Source: Burkholderia sp. (lineage in GTDB: Bacteria > Pseudomonadota > Gammaproteobacteria > Burkholderiales > Burkholderiaceae). Taken from it: a stretch of DNA of 64,000 nt. Under the pieces are notes generated by a model. It worked only from the letters and a program-made list of their open reading frames with translations. It ran no database searches and was not told the DNA's origin. Both the position numbers and the translations under genes were made by a program. Positions 32,026-41,308 of this stretch are shown in pieces (the stretch's first letter is position 1; the number at the start of each line of letters is the position of its first letter). Where the stretch lies: positions 1 through 64,000 of the forward strand of contig JAIRVP010000080.1 of the NCBI GenBank assembly GCA_031253835.1, read 5' to 3'.

Positions 32026-32651
32026 CGATCCCGACCGCCGCCCGCGAGGGCTATGTCAGCTGCCACACGTGCGGGCTCGTGCAGACGCTCGACCATCCGC
32101 ACGCGCACTGCGCGCGCTGCGGCACCAGGCTCCATTTCAGGACGCCGAACAGCCTGATGCGCACGTGGGCGCTGCTGATCGCGGCCGTGATCCTGTACAT
32201 CCCGGCGAACCTGCTGCCGATCATGCGCACGTCGTCGATCGTCGGCTCGCAGGAAGACACGATCATGAGCGGCGTCGTGCTGTTCTGGACCTCCGGCGAC
32301 TGGCCGCTCGCCGTCGTCGTGTTCGTCGCGAGCATCCTCGTGCCGATGCTCAAGCTCGGCGTGCTGCTGATCCTCGTGATCAGCGCGCAGCGGCGCGCCG
32401 CGTGGCGGCCGCTGCAGCGCACGCGCCTGTTCCGGATCGTCGAACGCATCGGCCGCTGGTCGATGCTCGACATCTTCGTCGTGACGCTGACCGTCGCGCT
32501 CGTCCATTTCCGTTCGCTCGCCATCATCACGGCCGGCCCCGGCGCACTTGCGTTCGGTTCGGTCGTGATCCTGACGATGCTCGCGTCGATGCAGTTCGAT
32601 CCCCGCCTGATCTGGGATCCAGTCGAAACCTCAGGGAATCACCATGAATAG
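32022..32651 (+). CDS. PqiA-like integral membrane protein, second half
   Basis: A 209-residue protein with its own CHTC..CARC zinc-ribbon-like motif (about residues 14-34) and four membrane helices (for example LLIAAVILYIPANLLPI). It matches the C-terminal half of E. coli PqiA. The ATG overlaps the stop of the preceding gene and its own end overlaps the PqiB start by eight bases, so the operon is tightly coupled. Together the two halves should form one PqiA unit. Confidence 0.87.
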   Translation: MTIPTAAREGYVSCHTCGLVQTLDHPHAHCARCGTRLHFRTPNSLMRTWALLIAAVILYIPANLLPIMRTSSIVGSQEDTIMSGVVLFWTSGDWPLAVVVFVASILVPMLKLGVLLILVISAQRRAAWRPLQRTRLFRIVERIGRWSMLDIFVVTLTVALVHFRSLAIITAGPGALAFGSVVILTMLASMQFDPRLIWDPVETSGNHHE

Positions 32652-34263
32652 TCCACAAGGCCCGCAGCACGACGCGCCCCGGCCGCCCGATCCGACGATC
32701 TCGACGAAAAGCGGCTGGCTGCCGTCGCTCGTCTGGCTCGTGCCGCTGATCGCCGCGCTGATCGGCATCGGCCTCGTGATCAAGTCCGTGCGCGAGCGCG
32801 GCCCTGAAATCACGATCAGCTTCCACAGCGCCGAAGGGCTCGAGCCCGGCAAGACGCAGGTCAAGTACAAGGACGTCGAGATCGGCATGGTCAAGACGAT
32901 CAAGCTGTCGAAGGACCTGTCGCGCGTGCTCGTCCAGGTGCAGCTGAAGAAGGAAGCCGAGGACTTCGCGGTCCAGGGCTCGCGCTTCTGGATCGTGCGG
33001 CCGCGCGTCGGCGCGACCGGCGTGTCGGGGCTCGGCACGCTGCTGTCCGGCGCGTACATCGGCGTCGACGCCGGCCGCGGGCAGGATACGCTGACCGACT
33101 TCACGGGCCTCGAGACGCCACCGGCCGTCACGGGCGACCAGAAAGGCACGCAGTATGTGCTGCGCGGCGATTCGCTGGGCTCGGTCGACATCGGCTCGCC
33201 GGTCTACTACCGCCGCGTGCAGGTCGGCCAGGTGGTCGGCTTCTCGCTCGACAAGGACGGCACGGGCGTCACGTTCAACGTATTCGTCAATGCGCCGTAC
33301 GACCAGTACGTCGGCGTGAACTCGCGCTGGTGGCAGGCGAGCGGCGTCGACCTGCGGCTCGATTCGAGCGGCCTGAAGCTGAACACGCAGTCGCTCGCGA
33401 CGGTGATCCTCGGCGGCATCGCGTTCCAGACGCCGCCGAACCAGGGCAGCGGCGCGACGGCGCCGAACAACACGACGTTCCGCCTCGGCTCCGACGAGGG
33501 CGACGCGATGCGCGACCCGGACGGCCAGCCGCTGCAGGTCGTGATGAACTTCAACCAGTCGCTGCGCGGGCTTGCCGTCGGCGCACCGGTCGACTTCCGC
33601 GGCATCGTGCTCGGCGAAGTGACGAACATCGGCATCGACTTCGATCCGAAGACGAAGAACTTCCTGATGCCGGTGACGATGAACGTGTATCCGGAGCGCC
33701 TCGGCCGCCGCTTCCGCGAAACGATCGAGAGCAAGGGCGAACCGGCCCGCCGCGAGATCGTCGAGCGGCTCGTCGGGCACGGCCTGCGCGGCCAGCTGCG
33801 CACCGGCAACCTGCTGACGAGCCAGCTGTACGTCGCGCTCGACTTCTTCCCGAAGGCGCCGGTCGCGAAGATCGACACGGCGCGCCAGCCGCTCGAGCTG
33901 CCGACCGTGCCGAACACGCTCGACGAGCTGCAGCTGCAGGTCGCCGACATCGCGAAGAAGCTCGACAAGGTGCCGTTCGACCAGATCGGCGCGAACCTGA
34001 ACAGCGCGCTGTCGAACGCCGACAAGCTGTTCAAGCAGCTCGACACGCAGGTCGCGCCGGAAGCGCGCGACACGCTGTCGGCCGCGAAGCAGACCTTCTC
34101 GACCGCCGAGGCGACGCTGCAGCAGGATTCGCCGCTGCAGTCCGACGTGCGCGGCGCGCTGAAGGAACTCACGCGCACGCTGCAATCGCTGAACGCGCTC
34201 GCCGACTACCTCGAGCGTCACCCCGAATCGCTGCTCAAGGGCAAGCCAGGAGACAAGCAATGA
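32644..34263 (+). CDS. pqiB: MCE-domain lipid transport protein PqiB
   Basis: A 539-residue protein anchored by one N-terminal helix (LPSLVWLVPLIAALIGIGLVI, about 22-42). Three MCE domains follow (starting near GPEITISFHSAEGLEPGKT, GDSLGSVDIGSPVYYRR and FNQSLRGLAVGAPVDFRG), then a C-terminal helical region. PqiB makes stacked hexameric rings and a tube spanning the periplasm for lipid passage. Length matches E. coli PqiB (546). Overlaps on both sides show one operon with the PqiA halves and PqiC. Confidence 0.93.
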   Translation: MNSPQGPQHDAPRPPDPTISTKSGWLPSLVWLVPLIAALIGIGLVIKSVRERGPEITISFHSAEGLEPGKTQVKYKDVEIGMVKTIKLSKDLSRVLVQVQLKKEAEDFAVQGSRFWIVRPRVGATGVSGLGTLLSGAYIGVDAGRGQDTLTDFTGLETPPAVTGDQKGTQYVLRGDSLGSVDIGSPVYYRRVQVGQVVGFSLDKDGTGVTFNVFVNAPYDQYVGVNSRWWQASGVDLRLDSSGLKLNTQSLATVILGGIAFQTPPNQGSGATAPNNTTFRLGSDEGDAMRDPDGQPLQVVMNFNQSLRGLAVGAPVDFRGIVLGEVTNIGIDFDPKTKNFLMPVTMNVYPERLGRRFRETIESKGEPARREIVERLVGHGLRGQLRTGNLLTSQLYVALDFFPKAPVAKIDTARQPLELPTVPNTLDELQLQVADIAKKLDKVPFDQIGANLNSALSNADKLFKQLDTQVAPEARDTLSAAKQTFSTAEATLQQDSPLQSDVRGALKELTRTLQSLNALADYLERHPESLLKGKPGDKQ

Positions 34264-34985
34264 CGACCCGCGTGAACGGTTTTGCGAGCGGCGCGGCGGC
34301 GGCCTTCGCCGCACTCGCGCTCGCCGCGTGCAGCTCGCCGCCCGCGCGGTTCTACACGCTCAGCCCGGCCGACGCCGCGGCGCCGCTGCGCACCGCGCCG
34401 GCCAACCCGGCGTTCCTGATCGAGGTGCCGTCGGTCGGCGTGCCCGAGCAGGTCGCGAAGAACCAGCTGGTCGTGCAGAAGAACGCCGCGCAGGTCGACG
34501 TGCTCGAGCAGGAGCGCTGGGCATCGCCGCCCGCCGACGAGATCCGCCGCGCGCTGTCGGACGATCTCGCCGCGCAGCTCGGCACGATCGACGTCGCGAA
34601 TTCCGCGTATCCGGCCGGCGTGCCCGTGTATCGCATCAGCGTGAACGTGCAGCGCTTCGAATCGTGGCCCGGCAAGCGTGCGGCGGTCGACGCGGTGTGG
34701 AGCGTGCGCTCGCTCGCCACGCAGGCCGTGATGACGTGCCGCACGAGCGTCGCGGAACCGGTCGCCGACGGCTACGACGCGCTCGTTGCCGGCCACCGGC
34801 GCGCGCTCGACGTGATCGCGACGCAGGCTGCGGCCGGCGTGCGCGCGATGGCCGCGCGCCGCGGCACGGCAGCCGCGACGGCGCCCGCATCCGTCAGCAA
34901 GACGGCCGCTGCGCCGGTCGTGCCGTGCCCGGCCAACCCGACGCCGGGCGGCGACGCCGGCGCGACGGGCAAGTCCGGCGCGTAA
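34260..34985 (+). CDS. pqiC: Outer-membrane lipoprotein PqiC
   Basis: A 241-residue lipoprotein. Lipobox LALAACSS places the lipidated Cys near residue 24. The ABC-type auxiliary domain (RFYTLSP, VGVPEQVAKNQLVV, RISVNVQRFES) is typical of PqiC. A low-complexity tail rich in Ala, Pro and Gly makes it longer than E. coli PqiC (about 187). It overlaps the pqiB stop by four bases and ends the operon. It probably docks the PqiB tube at the outer membrane. Confidence 0.9.
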   Translation: MTTRVNGFASGAAAAFAALALAACSSPPARFYTLSPADAAAPLRTAPANPAFLIEVPSVGVPEQVAKNQLVVQKNAAQVDVLEQERWASPPADEIRRALSDDLAAQLGTIDVANSAYPAGVPVYRISVNVQRFESWPGKRAAVDAVWSVRSLATQAVMTCRTSVAEPVADGYDALVAGHRRALDVIATQAAAGVRAMAARRGTAAATAPASVSKTAAAPVVPCPANPTPGGDAGATGKSGA

Positions 34986-35447
34986 GCGGCGGCACGCAGG
35001 CACGCGTTCGACGCAGCGCGCGCCTGCGTCGCGCATCCGGTCGCGGTCGCCCGCCGTTACCGGCGGCATCACGCGGCCACGACCGGCCCCGCGGATCGCC
35101 TCCATCGGCCGGACGGCGAGTTTGCATTGTTTGTCAAAATCGGCCGGAACCGGCGCCAGCCCGCACGGTCGGCTTGCGTTTTCCGGCCCGATTGACGATC
35201 CTACGCACTTTCCGGCTCGCGCCGTTCGTCGTGCGCGCCAGCCAGCGGCGCCGGGCCGCGTTCGGTCCGACCGCCGTGCCTCCCGGCGCCCGCACGCGTT
35301 CGGCGTGCAGCGCAGCGGGGCAGCCGCATCGCGGGTCGCCGCGCATCGTCCGGCCACCGCCCCGTCTCACCCGTTCTCCCCGGCGCCGCGCCGTTTCCCC
35401 GGCCGGCATCCCGAACCCGCCCGTCCAGGGCTTTCGCTATTCCGTTT
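34986..35447. other. Intergenic region without visible gene
   Basis: The 462 bases between pqiC and the Gcr-family gene hold no frame with a ribosome site or recognisable product on either strand. No clear terminator with a T run follows pqiC. A TTTGCATTGTTTGTCAAAAT stretch near 35120-35145 is the least GC-rich part and may hold the downstream promoter; no consensus spacing is met. Confidence 0.4.
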
Positions 35448-37571
35448 ATGTTTCGTTCCCTGACGACCCTGATCAAGAAGTGGCGCGCGTCGCGCAATGC
35501 CGGTCACCAGCTCGATGCGCTGCTCGCGCACGCCGACGCCGACGCGTCGTACGCCGAACGCAGCGAATGGCTGATCGAGCTCGCGCACTGGCTGCGCCGC
35601 AACGGCACGATGCAGGCCGCGCAGGACACCCCGGCCGAGCGCGACGCCGACACGCGCGCGTATCCGGCCCATGCGCGGCTGCGCTACCTGTTCCACGTGC
35701 TCGACCGCAACCCCGCCTGGAAAGCGCACGCCGCGCGCATCCTGCGCGGCATCCTGCGCGAGTGCGACGGCATCTCGCTGCTGTGCGATGCCGGCATGCC
35801 CGTGCACTCGGGCTTCTTCGGCGCGCTGTTCGAGCGGATCGACTCGTCGCTGATCCCGCCCGCGCCGAACCGCCGCGAGCTGTCGGCGCTGTTCACGCTG
35901 ATGTTCCCGACGCCGGAAGACGCGAAGTGGATCGACGCGCTGCCCGACGACCTGCTCGCGCGCCTCGCCGAGCTGATCTCGTTCGACGTCACCGAGGAAG
36001 AGCGCCACGAGCCCGGCTCGTTCTCGCGCGACCTGCTGGCCTCGCTGCATAACCTGACCTGCCAGATCAGCTCGACCGGCCTGTCGCAGACGGTGCGCAG
36101 CCGGCTGTCCGACGACGATGCGCGCAAGCCGCTCGAATCGCAGCCGTTCTACCGCCTGACGCGCGCGATGCTCGCGGTCGAGACCGCGCACGCGGCCGTC
36201 GAGGACGGCGGCGACCCGAGCAAGCTGCTGCACGAGGTGAACTACCTGCGCGTGCTGCTCGACGAATGCCGGATCGCCGTCGACGACGTGTTCTCGCACC
36301 TGTACCGCAACGGCGTATCGGTCGACATCGTGTTCCAGGTCGAGCGGATGCGCATGCGCATCCTGCGCGCGGAAACGCTGCTGAACGCGTGGATGGCCCG
36401 CGACGACCTGCGCGGGATGGCGCGCCTGACGGCCGAGCTCGTCGACGCGAACCAGAACAGCCAGAGCGTCACGCACCTCGTGCGCAGCAACTTCTCGCTG
36501 TTCGCGCGCAAGCTCGTCGAGACCAATGCCGACACCGGCGAGCACTACATCTCGCGCGGCCGCGCCGAGTACCTGAAGATGCTGCGGATGGCCGCGGGCG
36601 GCGGCCTCGTCACCGTCGTGACCGTCTGCGTGAAGTTCGCGATCACGGGCGCGCACCTGCAGTCGATGTTCGAAGGGCTGCTCGCCGGCGTCAACTACGC
36701 GGCCAGCTTCATGCTGATGCACTTCCTGCACTTCACGCTCGCGACCAAGCAGCCTGCGATGACCGCGCCGACGCTCGCGCGCGAGCTCGACGACACCGGC
36801 CACGAGGAAGGCGTGAAGGCGTTCGTGTCGTCGGTGATCGCGCTGATCCGCACGCAGGCGGCCGCGATTTCCGGCAACGTGCTCGTCGTGCTGCCCGTGT
36901 GCCTGCTCGTGCAGCTGTTCGCGGGCAACGTGCTGCACGCGAACCTGATCTCGCCGGAGAAGGCGCATGCGACGCTGCACTCGTTCTCGCTGCTCGGCCC
37001 GACGCCGCTCTACGCGGCGCTGACGGGCGTGCTGCTGTGGGCGTCGAGCCTGCTCGCGGGCTGGGCCGACAACTGGTTCGTGCTGCATCGCGTCGGCGAC
37101 GCGCTCACGTACAACCGCCGGCTGCGTCTCACGCTCGGCGCGGCCGGCGCCGCGAAGCTCGCGCACTTCTGCCGCTCGAACGTCGCCGGCGTGGTCGCGA
37201 ACGTCGGCCTCGGCCTGATGCTCGGCCTGATCCCGGCGATCGTCACGGTGTTCATGTTCCCGTTCGAGGTGCGCCACGTGACGCTGTCGGCCGGCTCGAT
37301 CGGGATCGCGCTCGGCGTGCTGGGCAAGGATGCGCTCGCGACGCCCGAACTGTGGTGGGCTGGCGCCGGCGTGCTCAGCATGGCGATCCTCAACGTGCTC
37401 GTGAGCTTCGCGCTCGCGTTCACGATGGCCGTGCGCTCGCGCAGCCTGCGCCGGACCAAGGTGCGCGCGCTCGTCGCCGCGATCGTGCGCACGGTGCTGT
37501 CGAATCCGCTCGCGCTGTTCTGGCCGGCCGGCGGCCAGGCCGCGCGCGCCGGCCAGCCGGGCTCGCACTGA
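35448..37571 (+). CDS. Gcr-family membrane protein (annotated elsewhere as site-specific recombinase)
   Basis: A 707-residue protein of the family named after gonococcal Gcr. The N-terminal 380 residues are soluble and helical. The rest contains at least six hydrophobic segments (GGGLVTVVTVCVKFAI, LVVLPVCLLVQLFAG, YAALTGVLLWASSLLAGW, VANVGLGLMLGLIPAIVTVF, ELWWAGAGVLSMAI and others). I see no tyrosine- or serine-recombinase catalytic motif. The protein therefore looks like an integral membrane protein rather than a DNA recombinase. The true role is unknown. The start at 35448 follows a weak ribosome site. Confidence 0.75.
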   Translation: MFRSLTTLIKKWRASRNAGHQLDALLAHADADASYAERSEWLIELAHWLRRNGTMQAAQDTPAERDADTRAYPAHARLRYLFHVLDRNPAWKAHAARILRGILRECDGISLLCDAGMPVHSGFFGALFERIDSSLIPPAPNRRELSALFTLMFPTPEDAKWIDALPDDLLARLAELISFDVTEEERHEPGSFSRDLLASLHNLTCQISSTGLSQTVRSRLSDDDARKPLESQPFYRLTRAMLAVETAHAAVEDGGDPSKLLHEVNYLRVLLDECRIAVDDVFSHLYRNGVSVDIVFQVERMRMRILRAETLLNAWMARDDLRGMARLTAELVDANQNSQSVTHLVRSNFSLFARKLVETNADTGEHYISRGRAEYLKMLRMAAGGGLVTVVTVCVKFAITGAHLQSMFEGLLAGVNYAASFMLMHFLHFTLATKQPAMTAPTLARELDDTGHEEGVKAFVSSVIALIRTQAAAISGNVLVVLPVCLLVQLFAGNVLHANLISPEKAHATLHSFSLLGPTPLYAALTGVLLWASSLLAGWADNWFVLHRVGDALTYNRRLRLTLGAAGAAKLAHFCRSNVAGVVANVGLGLMLGLIPAIVTVFMFPFEVRHVTLSAGSIGIALGVLGKDALATPELWWAGAGVLSMAILNVLVSFALAFTMAVRSRSLRRTKVRALVAAIVRTVLSNPLALFWPAGGQAARAGQPGSH

Positions 37572-37726
37572 GCCCGCGGCGGCGTGGCGGTGCCCGGCCG
37601 GGCGCCGCCGCATCGCCGCCCGGCGCGCGAAATCGGCCGGTGCACCGGCGTCGCTGCGCCGAAACGCCGGCCCCGGCCGCCCGCGCCGCGTACAATAGTG
37701 GACTTTTGCACGTCCTCACCCGCCTT

Positions 37727-39028
37727 ATGTCCTCGCCCACCCTGTACGAATTCTTCGCTCCCTGCCCGCGTGGCCTCGAAGCGGCGCTTGCCGCCGAGCT
37801 GGCCGAAATCGCCGGCCGCCACCTGAACGGCGCGCCGTTCACCGCGGGCGCGCAGGTGCCGGGCGGCGTCCATTTCAGCGGCGGCTGGGCTGCCGGCATG
37901 GCCGCGAACCTCCATTCGCGGATCGCGAGCCGGGTCCTGCTGAAGATCGCGCACCGCGCGTACCGCAACGAGCAGGACGTCTACGCGCTCGCGCTCGAGC
38001 AGCCGTGGGAGCGCTGGTTCGCGGCCACGCAGACGCTGCGCGTCGACATCACCGCGATCAAGTCGCCGCTGAAGAGCCTCGAATTCGCGACGCTGCGCGT
38101 GAAGGACGCGATCTGCGACCGGATGCGCGACAAGACCGGCGCGCGCCCGAGCATCGACACCGGTGCGCCGGACGTGCGCGTGTTCGCGTTCCTCACGGCC
38201 AACGAGTGCACGCTGTATCTCGACACGTCGGGCGAACCGCTGTTCAAGCGCGGCTGGCGCCTGGACAAGGGCGCGGCACCGCTGCGCGAGAACCTCGCGG
38301 CCGGCATCCTGCGCCTGACGGGCTGGACGCCCGGCACCGCGCTGTACGACCCGATGTGCGGCAGCGGCACGTTCCTCGCGGAAGCCGCGCAGATCGCGCT
38401 CGGCGTGGCGCCCGGCTGCGAACGCCGGTTCGGCTTCGAAAAGCTCAAGCAGTACGACATCACCGCGTGGCAGGGCCTGAAGGTGCCGGCGCTGGACGCG
38501 AAGCGCGCGGCGCGCGGCAAGCGCAACGACGCGCTCGGCGTGTACGGCAGCGACATCTCCGGCGACATGCTCGAGAAGGCGCGCGCGAACCTCGAGCGCG
38601 CGGGCGTGCCGTCGGTGTGGCTCAAGCAGGTCGACGCGCGCGGGATGACGCCGCCGTGCGACGCGCCGGGCATCATCCTCGCGAACCCGCCGTACGGCGA
38701 GCGGATCGAAGTGCGCGGCCGCAGTGCGCGCGGCGAGGTGCGCGAAACCGGCCGCAATCGCGGCAACGACGATGCGTTCCGCCGCACGCACACCGACGCG
38801 CCGGACAGCGAGTTCTTCAACGTGCTCGGCGACGCGCTGAAGCAGCGCTTCACGGGCTGGCAGGCGTTCCTGCTGACATCCGACCGGTCGCTGCCGGGCA
38901 TGCTGCGGCTGCGCGAATCGGCGAAGACGCCGCTGTTCAACGGCGCGCTCGAATGCCGGCTGTTCCGCTTCGACCTGATCGCCGGCAGCGTGAAGGCGCG
39001 CCCGGCCGCGCCGGAAGGCGACGCGTAA
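37727..39028 (+). CDS. THUMP-domain RNA methyltransferase (RlmL N-terminal-half type)
   Basis: A 433-residue SAM-dependent methylase: THUMP RNA-binding domain (about residues 45-160) and a Rossmann methylase domain with DPMCGSGTFLAEAA, GSDISGDMLEKARAN and the catalytic NPPYGER. It matches the m2G2445 methylase part of E. coli RlmL (702 residues), without the fused RlmK half. The likely target is 23S rRNA. The start at 37727 (MSSPTLYEFFAPCPRG) fits the family; a TACAAT -10-like element lies at 37691. Confidence 0.87.
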   Translation: MSSPTLYEFFAPCPRGLEAALAAELAEIAGRHLNGAPFTAGAQVPGGVHFSGGWAAGMAANLHSRIASRVLLKIAHRAYRNEQDVYALALEQPWERWFAATQTLRVDITAIKSPLKSLEFATLRVKDAICDRMRDKTGARPSIDTGAPDVRVFAFLTANECTLYLDTSGEPLFKRGWRLDKGAAPLRENLAAGILRLTGWTPGTALYDPMCGSGTFLAEAAQIALGVAPGCERRFGFEKLKQYDITAWQGLKVPALDAKRAARGKRNDALGVYGSDISGDMLEKARANLERAGVPSVWLKQVDARGMTPPCDAPGIILANPPYGERIEVRGRSARGEVRETGRNRGNDDAFRRTHTDAPDSEFFNVLGDALKQRFTGWQAFLLTSDRSLPGMLRLRESAKTPLFNGALECRLFRFDLIAGSVKARPAAPEGDA

Positions 39029-39103
39029 GCCGTCCGCCCGCTTCCACACGCCACGACGTCCCGGGGGCCGCTATCGCGGCCCCTGTGCTTTTTGCGCAGC
39101 CGA

Positions 39104-39568
39104 TCAGTGCTTCGAGCACTCCCAGCGCCCCATCGTGAACGGCAGCGCGTGCCCCGTCTCGAGCAGCGTCTTCAGGCTCGACAGCACGACCGGCCAGCCG
39201 CCGCGAATCCCGCGATCCATCTCCGAACCGGGCACCAGCCCGTCGTGCGTGACGGTCAGCTTCACGACGCCCTCGTGCGGCTCGACGACGTAGGTCACGC
39301 GCGACTCCCCGCCCTCCCCCGACGGCGTCCGCCACGTGACGACCAGCCGGTGCGGCGGATCGTTCTCGATCACTTCGCCGACGATGTCGACCCGCGCGGG
39401 ATCGTCGTAGTCCTGATGTTCCCAGCGCGAGCCCGGCCGCCAGTCGGGCGACGCGTTGCGATGCCGGACCCAGTAGTCCTTCGTCAGCTCGGCATTGGTC
39501 AGCGCATCGAACACGCGCTCGGGCGTGGCTGCGATGAAGGTCACGTACACAAAGGCGGGATTACCCAT
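39104..39568 (-). CDS. SRPBCC (AHSA1-like) domain protein
   Basis: A 154-residue START-like fold protein (FIAATPERVFDALTNAELTKDYW at the N-terminus; RGGWPVVLSSLKTLLETG near the C-terminus). Family members bind hydrophobic ligands or act as small chaperone-like proteins; the ligand is unknown. Its start overlaps the end of the ArsR-type regulator by eight bases, forming a regulator-effector pair common in proteobacteria. Expression should follow that regulator. Confidence 0.87.
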   Translation of the reverse strand: MGNPAFVYVTFIAATPERVFDALTNAELTKDYWVRHRNASPDWRPGSRWEHQDYDDPARVDIVGEVIENDPPHRLVVTWRTPSGEGGESRVTYVVEPHEGVVKLTVTHDGLVPGSEMDRGIRGGWPVVLSSLKTLLETGHALPFTMGRWECSKH

Positions 39569-39893
39569 CGTCGTCTCCTGGCTCGCGGGCCGCTTCCAGC
39601 CCGCGCTTGAGGTCCGCCAGCGCCTGCAGGCGCTGGCGCTCGAACTTGCCGATCCAGCGTTCCGCGATGTCGTGGATCGGCACCGGATTCAGGTAATGCA
39701 GCTTCTCCCTGCCGCGCCACGTCGTCGCGACGAGATTCGCGGCCTCGAGCAGCGCGAGATGCTTGCTCACGGCCTGCCGGCTCATCGCGAGCCCGTCGCA
39801 CAGCTCGGACAGCGTCTGGCCGCTTTTCGCGTGCAGCAGGTCCAGCAACCGACGGCGCGTGGCATCGGCCAGCGCCTTGAAAACGAGGTCCAT
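39561..39893 (-). CDS. ArsR-family (SdpR-like) winged-helix repressor
   Basis: A 110-residue winged-helix protein (MDLVFKALADATRRRLLDLL, then the recognition region MSRQAVSKHLALLEAANLV). It lacks the paired cysteines of metal-sensing ArsR proteins, so it is closer to the SdpR/Rv2034 type. It heads a two-gene unit with the SRPBCC gene. A perfect 20-bp palindrome between the -35 and -10 of its own promoter suggests self-repression. Confidence 0.9.
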   Translation of the reverse strand: MDLVFKALADATRRRLLDLLHAKSGQTLSELCDGLAMSRQAVSKHLALLEAANLVATTWRGREKLHYLNPVPIHDIAERWIGKFERQRLQALADLKRGLEAAREPGDDDG

Positions 39894-39916
39894 GCCGCTC
39901 CCGGGTCAATGGCTTT

Positions 39917-39944
39917 ATTATGCAACCAAATGGTTGCATGTCAA
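39917..39944 (-). promoter_or_regulatory. Promoter with embedded palindromic operator of the ArsR gene
   Basis: On the minus strand a perfect TTGACA (39944-39939) is followed 16 bases later by CATAAT (39922-39917). The spacer is nearly filled by the palindrome ATGCAACCAAATGGTTGCAT (39920-39939 on the plus strand; 9-base arms). A repressor bound there would block RNA polymerase. The site lies 24 bases before the regulator start codon. Confidence 0.75.
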
Positions 39945-40061
39945 GGGTGACAACTCTACTGACAATACGGTGTCAGCAGCCCGCGATCACACTGCAATCC
40001 CGGCGCAATGCAGGCTGGTTTCCACACCGAATCCGAATAACAACGCAACAAGGAGCTCGTC

Positions 40062-40466
40062 ATGACGTCCGCAACGGCCACTGCAACCCTGGAACGCGCG
40101 ATCGCGTGGTTCGACATTCCGTCCCTCGATTTCGAACGCGCGATCCGCTTTTACGAAACCGTGCTGCAAACCACGTTGCAGCGCGACATCATCGGCGGCG
40201 TGCCGATGGCCACGTTCGATCGCGATGCGTCGAGCACGGGCGGCAGCATCGTGTTCGATCCGCAGCAGATGAAACCGAGCGCGAACGGCGTGCTCGTCTA
40301 CCTGAACGCCGGCGAATCGGTCGTCGCGGCGCTCGAACGCGCGAAGCGCGCAGGCGGCGTCGTGCAGGGCACGGTCGTCGAGCTGCCGAACAACTACGGC
40401 TACGTCGGCTACCTGATCGACACCGAAGGCAACCGCGTCGGCCTGCACGCGCCGAAATGCCACTGA
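40062..40466 (+). CDS. VOC-family (glyoxalase/bleomycin-resistance-like) protein
   Basis: A 134-residue protein with the paired beta-alpha-beta-beta-beta fold of the vicinal oxygen chelate family (WFDIPSLDFERAIRFYETVL; GYLIDTEGNRVGLHAPK). Members are metal-dependent lyases, dioxygenases or binding proteins, and the short length gives no clue to substrate. AAGGAG lies eight bases before the ATG. It is divergent from the ArsR/SRPBCC unit and followed 73 bases later by a WYL regulator. Confidence 0.85.
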   Translation: MTSATATATLERAIAWFDIPSLDFERAIRFYETVLQTTLQRDIIGGVPMATFDRDASSTGGSIVFDPQQMKPSANGVLVYLNAGESVVAALERAKRAGGVVQGTVVELPNNYGYVGYLIDTEGNRVGLHAPKCH

Positions 40467-40539
40467 GCGCACCGGTCAGCGGGCCGGCACGGCGCTATCA
40501 TCGCGAAGTCCCCGTTGCCAGAGGAATCGAGGTGCTGTC

Positions 40540-41226
40540 ATGACGCGCCGTGCCGACCGCCTGTTCCAGATCGCCGAGCTGTTGCGCGGGCGTCGTCTCA
40601 CGACCGCGCAGCAGCTGGCCGACTGGCTGTCGGTGTCGCCGCGCACGGTCTATCGCGACGTGCGCGACCTGCAACTGTCAGGGGTGCCGATCGAAGGCGA
40701 AGCCGGCATCGGCTACCGGCTGAACCGCAACGCGAGCCTGCCGCCGCTCACGTTCACGGCCGAGGAGCTTGCGGCGCTCGCCACCGGCGCGCGGATGCTC
40801 GAAACCTGGGGCGGTGCGCGCTTCGCGAGCGGCGCGCGCTCGGCGCTCGCGAAGATCGCGTCGGCGATGCCGGCCGACAAGCGCACGGCGCTCGACCGCC
40901 TGCCCGTGTTCGCGCCGTCGTTCCACATCGACGAGACGTTCTGCGCGAAGGTCGACGCGATCCACCAGGCGATCGACACGCGCCACATCGTCGGCTTCGC
41001 TTATCGCGACCGGCTCGGCGCGCATTCGCAACGCCGCGTATGGCCGCTCGGGCTCGTCTACTGGGGCGGGCGCTGGACGATCGGCGCGTGGTGCGAACTG
41101 CGCGAGGATTTCCGCACCTTCGACATCGCGCGGATGGGCGACATCACCGTGCACGAGCAGTTTCCGGACATGGAAGGACGGCGGATCGCCGACTACATGC
41201 GGATCGCGGAAGCGCCGATGCGCTGA
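40540..41226 (+). CDS. WYL-domain transcriptional regulator (YafY type)
   Basis: A 228-residue regulator with an N-terminal DeoR-like HTH (LTTAQQLADWLSVSPRTVYR, about residues 20-39) and a WYL-type ligand domain (FAYRDRLGAHSQRRVWPLGL and GGRWTIGAWCELREDFRTFD). WYL domains often sense nucleotides or nucleic acid. It follows the VOC gene in the same direction and may control it. AGAGGAATCGAGG precedes the ATG. Confidence 0.88.
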   Translation: MTRRADRLFQIAELLRGRRLTTAQQLADWLSVSPRTVYRDVRDLQLSGVPIEGEAGIGYRLNRNASLPPLTFTAEELAALATGARMLETWGGARFASGARSALAKIASAMPADKRTALDRLPVFAPSFHIDETFCAKVDAIHQAIDTRHIVGFAYRDRLGAHSQRRVWPLGLVYWGGRWTIGAWCELREDFRTFDIARMGDITVHEQFPDMEGRRIADYMRIAEAPMR

Positions 41227-41308
41227 CGCGGTACGGCGGCGAGCGCAAGGTTGCGCGCCGCCGTCGTTCGTTCTCCGGGCCGCCGAGCGGCGCGCGGCCC
41301 TTCCCGCG

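Noticed and set aside
35448..37571. The 'recombinase' gene as evidence of a mobile element
   Set aside because: No catalytic motif, no flanking repeats and a membrane-protein profile; neighbours are core genes.
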